Counted from the first letter of the stretch, positions 22,958-42,981 are shown. The stretch is 64,000 nt of DNA from Gymnorhina tibicen (GCA_013399875.1 VXAZ01005475.1:2622912-2686911); one strand, 5' to 3'. A program made the numbers and translations. The notes: generated by a model not told the origin, from the letters alone.

Positions 22958-25689
22958 TTAGCAGTGTAAGTGTCTAATAACATGCAGATTCCATGAAACT
23001 GTATTTTTATAATATGTATTTTTATACACACGATGACAATAGCTGTGTGCTGGTGGAACAGAGCAGACAGCTGCAAAAGCTGTTGTGCACGTTCGTACCA
23101 GTGGCGCTTTCTTGGCAAGTTTGTCTTGGCAGGGAAGGAGCAAATGGATCTGTCTTTTGTGGTGCTTTTTTGAGGCAGAGGTGAGGTGTGACATTGGAAT
23201 GGGTTTGTCTGACCATCCCACCACTGGGATGAGGCTTAGGATAGCTGGGCTGTTGGTACCTCTTTTCTCGAAATTTGCAAAACTGGTATAAATATCCTGA
23301 ACAGCACCTCTGCTTAACAGACAGAGGTCATGAAAAGATTTTAGTTTGAATGCTTGGGGCCAGCCTGAGACCTTTGAGTCCTTCAGCACACACCCCCAGG
23401 CAGTCTGGCAGACCACACTGCAGAAGAGATGGCCCAGCTGCCCTGACCAGCCAGGCACACTCCGTAAACCAGTGCAGCAGAGCCCACAGCGTCTCATGAA
23501 CCAGTGTCATGCCCTTTCCTGAGCTGAGCAGAGTGCCTGCCAGGAATTCGCTCCTGCATACCCCTGCACGATTGATACTATTGATACGCGGTCTGAGGTC
23601 CCTTGGAAAAATGCATACATACAACCACGACCAGCCTCGCTTAGTCCTACTGCGGTGAGCAGAGCCCGCCTGAGGTGGAATAGCTCAGTCGCAGCTCCAG
23701 CACCCTGCTCTGCCTCTTCCTAGGACTGGTAGACAGTCTGAGCTCTTGTGTGTGTGTGGTGCACCTCAGGCTTTGCTGGCCATGCACCAACACCACGATT
23801 ACCTGGCAATCTTAGCACCCACTTGCATTCAGATTTGAGAGGACACTGAACCAAAAAAATCCATCTTATTGATGATCCCCATTAACATGTGTGCGGCTCA
23901 TGCTAATTGTACCTGCAACAATAGGTCCTAAGTATTGTAGGACCAATGCCGGTGTCACAGACACCCTGTAAACAAAAATGATGAGCCATGTGTGATGTTA
24001 CTAAGGACACGGACTGAAGGTTCAGTGTGAAAGTGCTTGCCATACGACCATTTATGCAAAAAATTAGACAAGACTATATAGTCTTATCTGGGGCAAACTG
24101 CAAGTGCCTCAATAGCACAATCAGCTTAGACACTTCTTTTGGGGGGTCCTGGCGAAGAGAACTGCTTTGTTTTCTGTGGCCTTTGTTTCAGGGCCCAGTT
24201 GTAGCCATAACCTTGGCCACTGGTGAGATGTGGAGCTGCCAGACAGTCTGTGTAGGTTCCCTCCAGAAAGAGGGCATTCATGTCCTAGCTGGACAGGATC
24301 CTAGGAGGATCTTGTTGAGAAGACAGAAAGGCTAATTAGCAAGGGCCATGCACAGGGGAGCGCTGTGATGTGCTTGGACACACTCGATCTGGCAGTGGGC
24401 GTGTCTGGTGCATCCTCGTAGACTGATGGTTGGGCAAGGGCACAGCTCTTGTGACCAGTCAGACCAAGATGGGCACGTGCCCACCACACAGGCTTGGGCC
24501 CTTTCGCTGCAAAGCCTCTCAGGCAGGACTGTCCTTTTATTTCATCTGTGTGCAGTGTCTGATCTGGTGAGGCATTTCTTCTGAGTCAGTGCCTCTAGGC
24601 ACTACCCACACACAAATGAATGTCTATTAATAATGATAATATTTAATGAAAGAACCTTGTTCAAAGTTTTAGCTGCACATTTAAAGTAACAGATCGAGAA
24701 ATGCGGATATTTGGTTGATTTTACTGAGCATACACTATTGCCCAGCAGTAGAAATATGCTTTTACAGATACATTCCTGTCACAGAAAGAAATATGGCTTC
24801 TTATATGGTCAATTGCTGCCTACGTACTGCAATTGTACTAACATAATTCTATCTGGAAGAAGGAGATTGGTTTTGCTTTGCTCCTTGATTGTTTTTATAA
24901 TTGATTTATCAGTACTACAGCTATGAAATTAATTTTTTGTAAATCATTCTGGACATTGAAGATATGTAAAAAGTCCCCAGCCTATTAAAAATTGGCCTTT
25001 TCCACTGTTTACTGTACTTAAGTATGTGAATGCTTCCTGTTGAACCAATTTGAAACAATGAAAAACACTGACAAAGGCTTTTATGTCTGAAAGTACTAAT
25101 AAATTTTTGAAATTAACTGTTCCCAAAATCCTTAACTGCAGAACACATCTGTTTCTTTTATGAGTGAAGACCACATACAATGCATATATATATTACATTC
25201 TAGGCTGTAGAAGAGTCTTTTTAATCTGTCTTTATCTTATCTTTCAGAGGGAGAAAAAAACAAGGTTCATCACAGGCCTTTTCAAGGGCTGGATAAAAAC
25301 AGACATAAGAACCTGCTTAATATCTGTTCACAGTCAATACTATAGCTCTCCTGGGCTGTGTAATGGATAGAGGCAAAAGATCAAGTCCTAAAGGAAAGGC
25401 TGTCATACCTTTGTGAAGAGAATTTGATTGTTTACAAGATAGAAGTACTGTACATTTTTACATTTGACTCGATTTCACACAGAGAGGCAGTAAATTTCAC
25501 TGAGAATTTCACCAAATTTTTTAATGAAGTGGGAAATTAAAATCTGAACTGGCAACAAAGCTAAGGAGCAGCAGACCTGTTTCAGTGGGCAGGTTCATCA
25601 GTTTGGTATGTATGAGGAGGGAATTCTGTTTATTCTGTGGTATCCCATAATTCAGTGCTTCATCTGAGTGTATGGATTCTGGTTACAGT
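22958..25689 (+). other. SYT1: Large SYT1 intron, fourth part: GC-rich stretch of unknown nature, then unique AT-rich sequence
   Basis: From about 23080 to 23830, and again from about 24120 to 24560, the sequence is clearly GC-richer than the surrounding intron. The longest uninterrupted frame of the window lies here (179 codons, - strand, 22958-23497). Its translation matches no family I know and shows no low-complexity, domain or signal feature. It may be an old unrecognised repeat or part of a non-coding transcript. From 24600 to 25689 I see nothing beyond ordinary intron sequence. Confidence 0.5.
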
Positions 25690-26640
25690 ATTGCTGTCTG
25701 GATAATAAAATGGCAGTCAGGAATCAGGAAAGAAAAAAGATTGTTTCTAAAGCTTTAAGTAAGAAGCGGACCCTGAGGTCAGGGCAGAAGGGGAAGAGTG
25801 TTCCAGGCACTGGAGCTGAGATTCCCTTGCAGCCCGTGGTGCAGCCCATGGTGCAGCCCACGGTGAGGCAGGATGTGACCTGGCGGCCCCTGGAGGTACC
25901 CAGGAATGCAGAGATCCGCCTGCAGCCCATGGAGGACCCCACACTGGACTGGGTGGAGGCCTGAAGGAGGTTGTAACCCCATGGGAAGCCTGGGCTGCAG
26001 CAGGGTCCTGGCAGGAGCTGTGGCCCCATGGGGAACGAAGCCCATACTGGAGGCCGGATTGCTGGTGGGACTGGTGACCCCGTGGAGCAGTGTGTTCCTG
26101 AAGGACTGCACCCTGAGGGAGGGACCCACACTGGAGCAGCTTGTGAAGAACTGCAGCCAGTGGGAAGAACTCATACTGGAGAGGTTTTTGGGACTGTGTC
26201 CCATGGCAGGGACCCTACACTGAAGCAAGGGAAAAGTGTGGGGAGTCCCCTGCTCCAGGAGTGGGAAGGAGTGGTAGAGATGTGTGATAAACTAACCACA
26301 AACCTGTTCTCTGTCCCCCTGCACCATTGAGAAGGAGGAGGAGGTAGAGAATGTTAGGAGAGATGTTGACCCCAGGAAGAAGGGAGGGGTGGAGGGAAGG
26401 TGTTTTAATATTTGGTTTTATTTCTCATTACCTTACTCAACTGGTAATAAATTAAGCTGATTTCCCCAAGCTGAGTGTTTTACAACAGTAATGGGTGAGT
26501 GATCTTTCCACATCCTTATCTTGATGCAGGACCCTTGATGTTACTTACTTTCCCCTGCTCAGCTGAGGAGAGGAGGGATAGAGCATCTTTGGTGGGCTAG
26601 AATCTGTCCACGGTTAGTGCACCACAGTAGCAGAGCATGA
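25690..26640 (+). mobile_element. LTR-like avian interspersed repeat, sense orientation, with AATAAA
   Basis: The sequence shows repeated words of the type CAGCCCATGG, TGTGACC, CCCATGGG and CACACTGGAGCAG. A 12-bp unit (GCAGCCCRYGGT-type) occurs three times at 25829-25864. The GC-rich part is followed by GGTTTTATTTCTCATTACC, a polyadenylation signal AATAAA at 26446-26451, and a tail ending near GCACCACAG (about 26620-26630). GC-rich U3, then signal, then short tail is LTR architecture. I recognise the wording as a repeat widespread in bird genomes, probably an endogenous retrovirus solo LTR, but cannot name the family. No internal retroviral genes flank it. Both ends are approximate, and no target-site duplication was identified. 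Confidence 0.65.
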
Positions 26641-28637
26641 CAAATGAAACTCAAGTCTCTTTGTTTCTGGTACAGATCTATAATGATAAAATTTGGTTTC
26701 AAGGTCCCAAAGGCTTCTGCAAGGATGGAACATTTTCAGAGCATGGCATGTCATTACATTCTCTGTGGCACAATAACTACCCTACAGATAGTAACTGTTT
26801 CACACCAGGGTAGGAAGTGCCACGTTTTGGTCCTTCTCAGCAGCATCACTCTTTTGTATGAAACATCCATGCAGAAAATCTGAACGTGGTCCTCTGCCTT
26901 GCTGCTTGGGAAGAAGCAGAGAGAAGCAGGTGCCCTAAGGGCTGAGCAAGGCTCCTGGCACTGCAGTAGCTGATGTGCCAGTGACGTGTGTTGGAAAGAT
27001 CACAACCTTGAGGGGCCTGATGCTAGGATGCAGGGCACCTCTGATTTGCGTGTGGTTCTGCTGTCTTACATGGCACACGACGCTGGTGATTTCGTGTGCT
27101 GAAGGGGTTCGTTCTGGGTGTGAGTTTGTGTTGCCTCTGTGCTGCCAGGGGCCCACACAGTGTGCATGCACCCCAGGGTGGTGCTGGAGGTGCCTCCTCC
27201 GGTGGGATCCAAGGTTCCCACTGCACCCCGGGGCCTTGCTTGCACCATGTGCATGACATCCTCCAGCCCTTCGCTCCCTATACTTGTGGGTGCGTGCCTA
27301 GGACCTGCAGGTGACATAAACTTTGCTGCTCCAATGCTCCCACAGAGTTTTCGGTGTTCTAACCGAAGTAATTTTATTTTGTATGTATGAGTGTCTCCAC
27401 CTGTGAAGTTCAAGTATTATTACCTACCTCCTTCATATGACACTTCGTGATCTACTAGTGAAAATTGCTATATGTGAGCCATTTCTATTTGAGAACTTTT
27501 AAGTTAATATTAAATACCAGAAAGAAATAAAACTGGTTCTTACTTTCACTGGGAAATTATTGTACTACTCCGGTGGTTGTTACCTTTTAATAGTAGCTGT
27601 TCTCCTTTAAATCCTAAGTCATTGTGTAATAGCATCCTGTTTTAAGATTGTATATGTTAACAGAACATTGGCAAACACATAGAGTTTCTATAAGTTCATC
27701 TTGTCAGAATTTGCAAATCTGTTCATCTTTTAAAGGACTTTACCCCTGCATAGTATTTTATAAAAAAGGTGTGCAAATTAGCTTTTTCTTCCTAGGCAAT
27801 GGAGTTCATACCTGATGTGGGAATTTATAATATTCATATGTAGTATGCATGACTAATTCTAGAATGGAAGAAATGTGATTCCACTTTCAAACATTGAAAT
27901 ACAAGACTGACTCTCACGTTTGCAGGGCAGACCTGGAAAATGTGATACAAATAATATATCCAGATGTTCAAAAACTGAAAAGGAATATAAGACTCCTTTT
28001 GTTCATTGCGTACAGTGAAATCAAAGATGTATAGGCAAGAAAGAATAAACAAGAAAATCAAACATACATAGGCATAATTCATTTTTTCCATCTGTTTCAT
28101 TATCTTTGAGGCTTATTCTCTTGATTTTTGAGTCCTGGGATTGATATGACTGGACAAATATGATTTTGTCCCTTTGAAACTTCCAGTTCCAAGTCAGATT
28201 TTTTTTTTTACTGTTCTTTTTTTTCTACAGTCTATCAATTTAAATTAGAAGTGCAATATATTGTGGATGTCACAAGAAAAGTGAAAGGTGTTTTAACCAC
28301 AAAATAGAATTGTCCACACAATGGAAAACAGTCATCTCAGACTTCTACATATTTGTTTGTCATAGCTGAATATTAGCCACATGGACTCTTTTGTCACTTC
28401 TCAAGGAAGTATTTGGCCTCAACTGGTGTTAGTACATAGAGGTTTTGGAAGGTCTTCAGCAAACCTCTCTGGCTTCCGGGTCTGGTTGGAGGCTCCAGCC
28501 TTCATCTTCCCAGCTGCTCAGTGTGCCCTAGCACTGTCTCTGGCAATTTTCTAGATCCTGAACTCATTTTTTTATTTTGAAAGTTTTATGGCAACTGCTA
28601 TACGAACAGATAAGAATCATCACTCTAAAAATATTAT
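26641..28637 (+). other. SYT1: Large SYT1 intron, fifth part: short GC-rich block, otherwise unremarkable
   Basis: Positions 26890-27320 are GC-rich, ending in CCTGCAGGTGACATAAACTT and, at 27350-27367, a TTCGGT...ACCGAA inverted repeat. The ATAAACTTTGCTGCTCC wording resembles the start of an LTR R/U5 region, so the block could be another old LTR, but no ends are clear. From 27400 to 28637 the sequence is AT-rich and shows no feature. Confidence 0.45.
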
Positions 28638-28952
28638 CTCACAGAATTACAGAATAAGCTAGGTTGGGAAAGACCTTTGAGATCATCAAGTCCAACCTGA
28701 GACCTAACATCACCTTATCAGCTGAACCATGGCACTGAGTGCCTCATCAAGTCTTTTTTAAACACCTCCAGGGACGGTGACTCAACCACCTCTCTGAGCA
28801 GCCCATTCCAATGCCAAACCACTCTTTCTGTGAAGAATTTTTTTATGATATCTAGCCTAAACTTCCCCTGGCACAGACTGAGGCTGTGTCCGCTCATCCT
28901 GTCACTGGTCTCCTGGGAGAAGAGACTGACACTCACCTGGCTACAACCACTC
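28638..28952 (-). mobile_element. CR1 LINE, 3' portion (about 0.3 kb), antisense to SYT1
   Basis: The reverse-complement CR1 3' end is clear. ACAGAATTACAGAATAAGCT, then AGGTTGGGAAAGACCTTTGA and GATCATCAAGTCCAACC open it. CACCTCCAGGGACGGTGACT and CCATTCCAATGCC follow, then CTTCCCCTGGCACAG, CTCCTGGGAGAAGAG and CACCTGGCTACAA. It closely parallels the copy at 16157-16673 over their shared part and is 5'-truncated sooner. It has no coding capacity. Confidence 0.93.
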
Positions 28953-35924
<6,972 letters not shown>

Positions 35925-37515
35925 TGAACTTTCGGGTTGCATTTGAAGGTTTCTGTTTGATGTGTCTAGAAAAAGTTGTGCTTGTTGTCTCAGTAGTGGC
36001 TCTGTGAAGAGTGAACTGATTGACAGCATCTTCTCATGTGGTATCACAGGGGATGAACCTGGGTGTGGCATCACTGATGAAGCAGTCAGCCAATTTCCCT
36101 GCTCTGCTAAAAAAAAAAACATGAGCAGGCATATAATGACTTATCCTTAAGGGGCAAGTTTATCAAGGGTATTCTGCTTGCTTCAAAAATGGAGCAAATG
36201 TGTGCAATTTTCACCGCACTTTTTTCAAGATCTAGTACAGTGTTTGTATGTCTCACTAACAGTATTTCTGAGATTACATGATAAAGAAAAGTCATTTTGA
36301 ACTCTAAATTTCTTTTTACACAAAAGTTCAGCTGAGAAGGAAAGAATAGTATAGAGGCAAAAATGAGAGTCAGAAACAGGAAAATAATGAAAAAGGAAAA
36401 CCACAGGGACATTCAACACAGTGATGTTTGGAGAATTCATTATGTATTAGAGACAAGATGATTAAAGATAACAGGCCATACTCAGAGATGTAAGTCAACT
36501 GAGTAACTTGGAGGAGAAGAATAATATAATGCCCTTTGAGAGCAGCATGATTTTCGTAAGGGCAGAAAAACTTGTCCTTCAGATCTGCTTTGTGGAAGAG
36601 AAGCAGAGATTTCAGGACTTAATACTAACGGCCACAGACTTGACTAATACATTCCTGAGAGAAAATAAAGCTTTTTATTGACAGGGTTTTAGTATTGCCC
36701 TTCCTGGAGCAAACTGGAATAAGGAGTAGAATGAGGAAATAAACATGAAGTATCCATTTGTCCTCACAGCTCAGCGATTTCCTAAGCTAAGAAGACAAAG
36801 GGCTGTATTTTTCAAACAGGAAGGGCTGAAGAAATTTAGAGAATTGCTTTGCAAACCCTCGTACGTAGGAGCAAATAACTGCAAAGATATTGCATAGTCA
36901 AGTCTGTGTTCCCAAGACTCCTGGGGAAGTTGAGCTAGAGCAGTACAGGGACAATTACCCAGCCAAAAAGAGAGGATAAAAGCATGGTCAGGAATAAGGA
37001 GATGATTCCACAAGTTGGGATCTAGCATAGAAGAAAGCTGAGCTGAAGGCAAGTTGATTAGAAATACAAGTCAAATCTGAGAACCTGAGGACTGGGGCCA
37101 GCTAGTCAGGGACAAGATCCAAGAAGAGAATCTTAGAGCACAGTAGCTAAAGAGGCCCATGGACCAGTCCAGAACAAGTGGTGAAATGCCACTGCTCAGT
37201 GATGGAGCAGCCACCAGTGTGGCTCATCAGCCACTGTTAAGAGTCCTAGAACAGGTTAGCATGCTTCTCCAGGCATGTAGGATGTAGTAGGGCAAGAGCA
37301 AAATCGGGAGAGTGGATGAGGAAGCCTTACAAGTCTGATGACCAGCTGCAATAGATCATGAGTGGAGTCAGAAAGGAGCTCAGATAAGGGGAGGAAAATA
37401 ATGGATAAAGTTTCAAAGGTGTAGAGCAATCCAAGCTATTTCCAGTTTCAGTTTCAGAGACAAGAGGACAAAGAGCAAATGCTGGAGAGTGTTACATCCC
37501 CACTGCAAGTATTTT

Positions 37516-37554
37516 AGATACTGCACTGGTGCACTTCAGATACTGCACTGGTGC
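37516..37554 (+). repeat. Two 17-bp direct repeats, 22-bp spacing
   Basis: AGATACTGCACTGGTGC occurs exactly at 37516-37532 and 37538-37554. A third, partial relative (CACACTGGTGTACTGG) follows near 37599. It is a small local duplication. Confidence 0.85.
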
Positions 37555-40500
37555 TCAGTTTCAACCTTGGTTCCTTCTGGAGATAAGATGCTTCATGTGC
37601 CACACTGGTGTACTGGACTGTGTGACACCAACACAAGACAAATTCACAACTGAAAAAAAACATCCTCAGTACACAAAATCACTGATGTAGATGGAGGTAT
37701 TCCAAGGTTAGAAAGATTAGTGAGACTGAGCTCAAAAAACATCAGAGCAGAAATGTTGAGTTCTTTGAAGAATTGAAGAAGATATTATGCAGGGGGAGGG
37801 GGGGTGTCTCCATATGATGGATGTGAAACGAACTCCTTCTCTTAAAGCACTTTGATTTAGCATTCATCGCTGCATTTGATTTATAGACTTTGTTCCGAGG
37901 TATTAATATTAAGAAATTGCAAGATATTTCCACCTCAGTGTATGGAAAACCGGATCATCAGTCGTTGGGCTATCCTAGGCTACTGTTAGCTAACTCCTCC
38001 CATCGAACCAAGAATAATTTGGAAGAACTGCTTCGATTATGCTGATGGAAAAATTTCTTGAGAACTTTGTTATGTTCTGCTAATGATAACAAACCTAATA
38101 CTTCGTCGTAGGATAAATAATGTGAAATTTGTTGATTGATATTTATGTGGAATTTGTTCCAGATCGTGTAAGGCCTTTGTTGTATTTACAATATATTATT
38201 AAGTGTTTTTAATTCTATTCATTAGGACCTGGATAAATGACCATGGATTCTTGAAAAATAAGTATTTTAAATGCAAAATTACACTATTTTATTATTATTG
38301 AGTTCCATTTGTATCTTTTTAATGGGAAAATTTGATAAAAAGCTGAATCCTACATCTTTTGTCTACAAAAAGAGCTCAGACTTGGAAATGTTGCACAGAT
38401 AGGTATTTTAAGATGATTTCATTCAAATTACTTGGTATAGTTATTTAAACCTACTTTTGCCCAGATATTTTGGGATTTAACTAGCATGTTTTGTTTTGCA
38501 CAGTTAAACCTAACGAGGGTAGATTCACAGTTGATGTAAATGGCAGACCTTTAATAAGTAGATCACCAGCTCTCCAGACACCTCTCCTCACTGTCTGGGA
38601 TTTCAAACCCAGGCTAAAACGTTCTTAAATTAGCACCTTAAATTCATTCCTAGCAGTCTGACAGTGTACAGATTTTTAGTCCTTGGCATTCAGGAACTTT
38701 TGCCAACTTGATTCCTAATGCAACATTTTGGCTGTAATTTTTTTCTGTATGACGTGTTTTTTATTCTAACAGTTGATCGTGACTTACCAGTGCAGGTTTT
38801 AATATACCTAGCTGAACTCAAAGCAATGCTAAATGTAGCATATTTCAGTTAAGAGAATTGAAGCACTTTAGAGGCTCTGGCATAAAATAAAAAGGGGAAT
38901 AATAAGAATACCTTTTAGCTCTTCAAAGAAGCAATTTGTTAAAAAAGTAATTGAAGAGTAAGATGTAAACCGAATGCCATTATAAAGGGCAACATACACT
39001 ACTAATGTTGTCAAAAACTGAAAAACCTACTTCAGTCATCGTTAGGCCTGAACCTGCAAGTTCTAATTACTTCTGCCTTCAGCAAAGAGTGCATAATAGC
39101 AGTTGCTAGTCACGTGGCAATTTGCAGGATCCTAGTTCCCTAGGCACGTGAAGTTGAAAGGGAATGCCATTTGATAAACTGAAAGCATCAGCTTCTGGAA
39201 ATATAGTTTTTATCTTAGTCTGGATTTTTTTGTTGAAGAGAACTTCTGACCTACTTTTATTCATGCTGACCTGCCCATCCATGCCAAATCATTATAGAGC
39301 CATGTAACTTGGCATAGTTGAAGATCCTCTTGACATAGAGACACAGTCAGCTTGAAAGTCACACATGACAGCTAAATATTACAGAAAGGGGAATAAAATT
39401 TTTGTCTCTGTTAGAATATTTGTGCTTCAAAATGTCCACTTCCCTGAACACAATGTCAAATGAGAAACTGTCTTTATATGAAGATTATAAAAAAATGTAG
39501 CTGAGGTAGAATGGGAGATGAGTTGAAAATAAGGTTAGGTTTTCAGTCTTGAGACCCATTTCCATTGCAGGCAAGGCTTACTTTTTCAAGTTGAGTATAC
39601 AGCTCCACCAAGGGCCACTGGAGGATTAGCTTCCTTCTAGGGAAGGCAAAATTGTTAATGAAGTGTAAAAAAGGTCATTTCTCCATGTTTTTTACTAATG
39701 TTTGTGTGTGGATGTTTTAATTTTTATTTCTTCCTCCTATGTCCTCCTTGTCTATGTTTTGTCTCATGACTGTTCTGGATTGTCACTTGCGGTAGGTTTA
39801 TTTTGCTATTTGGACGCACCTAGACTTAAGCTCTCATGCATAGTCTCCTGACAGCTCCGTCTCCTTAGCAGAGATGGACATGTAGTAGCTTTGATACACA
39901 CATCAAGAGGCTGAACTAAATTGATTGGGTGTTTTTTGGTTCAATATATATTTGGGGGGAGGCTGGAGGAGGGTGGAAGAAAAGAGGTTGTCATTCTTTC
40001 TATAGTTAAAATATTAAGTCAAACTGTACCAGAAAGCTCAAGTTTAAAATTGATTGGCACATAAAAATAACTTGTTAATTTTATTTCTTTTTTGTATAAA
40101 TGTCACCGTATCAAAAGTAGACAGAAGCAATGTGTATTTTTAATGTCTTAGTTTCTAAGTGTTGCTAAAATGACTGCTACCTCATGAAACTTGCTGTGGG
40201 CTCTCACATCATCTCAGTACAGTGCTCAGGCATTAAATTCTTAGTGTTCTATACCAAAGTCTTTTAAGTGGTCTTAGTACAGATTTCTGTTGATGCAACC
40301 TGGTGACAACTGGCACTAGTGTTTCTGTGAGATCTTCTCATCATGGTTTTCATCTTTATAACTTTCAGTCTCTACTGATGCCCCTGGTGGCTCACACTAC
40401 TTTTTTCTTTGAGGGGAAAAAGAAAGGCCCTGAAGACTTGGCTTCAGAGACACTGTAATAGCTTCAGATTTATTACATCTGAGTTTAATGCATTGGTACA

Positions 40501-42965
40501 GCAAAATTCTTGATTAAGCTCAGCCTGTGGGCTAAGAAAAGGAATAGACAATCATTTCAGTCATGAACAGCGGCACTGAGAACTTACTAAAATTTAGCCC
40601 TATTGCTTGGAGAATAATTGTTGTGGTCCGAACATTTTATTAGGACACAAAGCATTGGTAGAAAGGGAGATTTAATAGTTCAGCCCTTTCTCATTGCATC
40701 AGGCTATAATACTAGTGAAGAACTTTTGGCTTACAACGAGTGTGTTAAGTGAAACAGGAGATTTGGTATTAGGTATATGTACTACAGCCTGGAGTATGAG
40801 CAGTGTATTCTTGGCTCTGCTACTGACTTACTGTGTCCTTTAGTCAGCCACCTGACTTCTCTGTATGTTTGTTTTTCCTTTACATAGGCCTCCCTTTTAC
40901 ATTGGGATTATGTACTAATTTAATCAGAATATTCTGACTGATGTTCCTCTCTGAATAGTGAGTGTTATAAAGTAACATGACAGTGAGAGCTGCAATTGCA
41001 CCCTGCTGAACTTCAACATATAATGGTTTTCTTAGACTAATTCACCTTGTGATTCTAGCTGTTGATCAGCAAACTCCCTTGCCCCCATGTAGAAAAAATA
41101 CTGAAGGAACAAGATTTTTAGTGTTAGGTGCCCTGAAATATTTCAAAGTAGAGTGCATTGACCTGGCAGCATGAAGACAATAGCCCAAATGAAGTCAGGA
41201 TAATCCACACTGACATCTAGAGAGACTGGATTTTTCATTTGAAGCAACTCAAGCCTTTATTGCCAGAAAAAAATCCAAGAGGATCTTTCTGAGGGACAGG
41301 AGCTCTGTTGATGGCAGTGGTCTTTTCTTCTGCAATGTTTGGTCACGTGCTGGTTTGTTTTCCCAGTTGAAAGCCTAGAGAATAGTGAGTGTGTTTATTC
41401 CACAGTGATACCTATCTTGGTGTCAGCGTGCCAGTTCCCATTTGTTGTCATCTGCAGCCCACAGTGGCATTATTGCTCACTTGTGGCTTATCCACAATGC
41501 AATGAGACATCCCAGTTCACACTCAAAAAGATGACGTGGAGAAGGTTAGTCAGAAACAACGGGGACCAGTCTTCTTAGAAAACAAGCCCAGCAAGTTTAC
41601 TGTGGCAGTCAAAATGGATTGACTGAGTCCTGTTTGTACATTAATTCAGTCTCAGCCTTGACCAGCTGTCCTGCTTTTTCACCTGCCTTAAAGACAACTG
41701 TGCGGTGTTGTCTTCCATAAACATAAAACTTCCTGAAAAATGTGAATAACATGTTTATGAAGATAAAATGTTATAGATGAGTGTTTGTGTTCTGCAAATA
41801 GGTTTTCTGTAAAACTCTTTTGAAATTTAGATTTATATTAGACTTCAGAAGCTGAAAATATGGGAGCAATAGCTGTGAGACACAAGAGTGGGCTTATTTG
41901 CATTCCTGTCTCTTCCTCTCCATCACTCCCAAGAAAACATAGGCGCTTGCTTTGCGTGCTTCCTGAGTTTGTTTTCCTCCTTTGTTGAACTATTTTTTTC
42001 TGTGACGTAATTAATTTGTTACTTCTGTTGGAACCTACTGTACTGCTAGGATGATGTGAAGATGCAGATCCTACTCATTCTTTTACATATCTTGTTTTCT
42101 ATATTGAAAGTCTTACCACTAGGAGCTTCCATTTTCAATGACGATTTTGCATTTTCTTGGTTAACAGACCAAATTTTGAGTTCTTTATTCAAGATCACAG
42201 TCTTCAAGTTCCTAATGAGTGGCATTTAGGAAGTATGCAATTAGTCCCTAAATTAAGTGACTTGAATCACTCTCAAGACATTTACCTATATCCACACACT
42301 GTATGGAGAGCTAAACGCCTACACTATGTCTGAAGTTAGTGGGTATGCACAACCTACAATAGGAACAGCACTTCGTATGAATGAGGTATACATTTCAAAT
42401 GTATATGTATACATTTTAATGAGGAATACATTTTTTTAAAAAATTAAAATATAAACTAAATATTTGGGAATATTTAATTGTTTACTTTCTAAGGGAGGGT
42501 ATTTAATCTTTACAAATTGATAAATAATAAATATGAATGGCAAACAGCCTTCAAACATGAGACTATCAGGTACTTCATAAAGTCCTATTTAGAGAATGGT
42601 CAGAGGATTATCTTATCTCTTTTTAAGAAACTAAGCCAGTAGAACAAGTCTGTGCCAATTTTTTGTCAATAGATCCAAGTGACACTCAGTAAATCATGTC
42701 TGCTATATTTAGGTTAGTTTTCGCTATCAAATACATGTAGTCCTAATTATATAGTGTGACAGATTTTTCAAACAGAAATAAATGGAGTACTCTGAGTGGT
42801 CCTCCCAGGTCAAGGAGCCAGCTCTGTCCCAAAGCCTGCTTCCATCTGGCCCACTGCCATTCATTTGGGGAGGATGAAGAACAATTGATGGAGCAGCATG
42901 CACTGGCCAGGCAGCCTAAAGCTGCCTCCTACTCACAGCCTGCTGCTCAGTGCAAGCGAGCGCTG

Positions 42966-42981
42966 CCTGCCATATGGCAGG
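42966..42981. repeat. 16-bp perfect palindrome in a GC-rich block
   Basis: CCTGCCATATGGCAGG is its own reverse complement and centres on the E-box-type word CATATG. The surrounding 42790-43100 is GC-rich with several CpGs, against an AT-rich intron. The nature of the block is unknown. Confidence 0.8.

Noticed and set aside
22958..23497. 179-codon open frame on the - strand as a protein gene
   Set aside because: The composition is irregular, there is no domain, signal peptide or recognised similarity, and it lies inside the SYT1 intron. GC-rich sequence favours long chance frames. Kept only as a finding about the GC-rich island.
25668..26330. Several overlapping frames of 65-149 codons on both strands
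   Set aside because: They lie within the LTR-like repeat and reflect its GC-rich, 12-bp-repetitive sequence rather than a gene.
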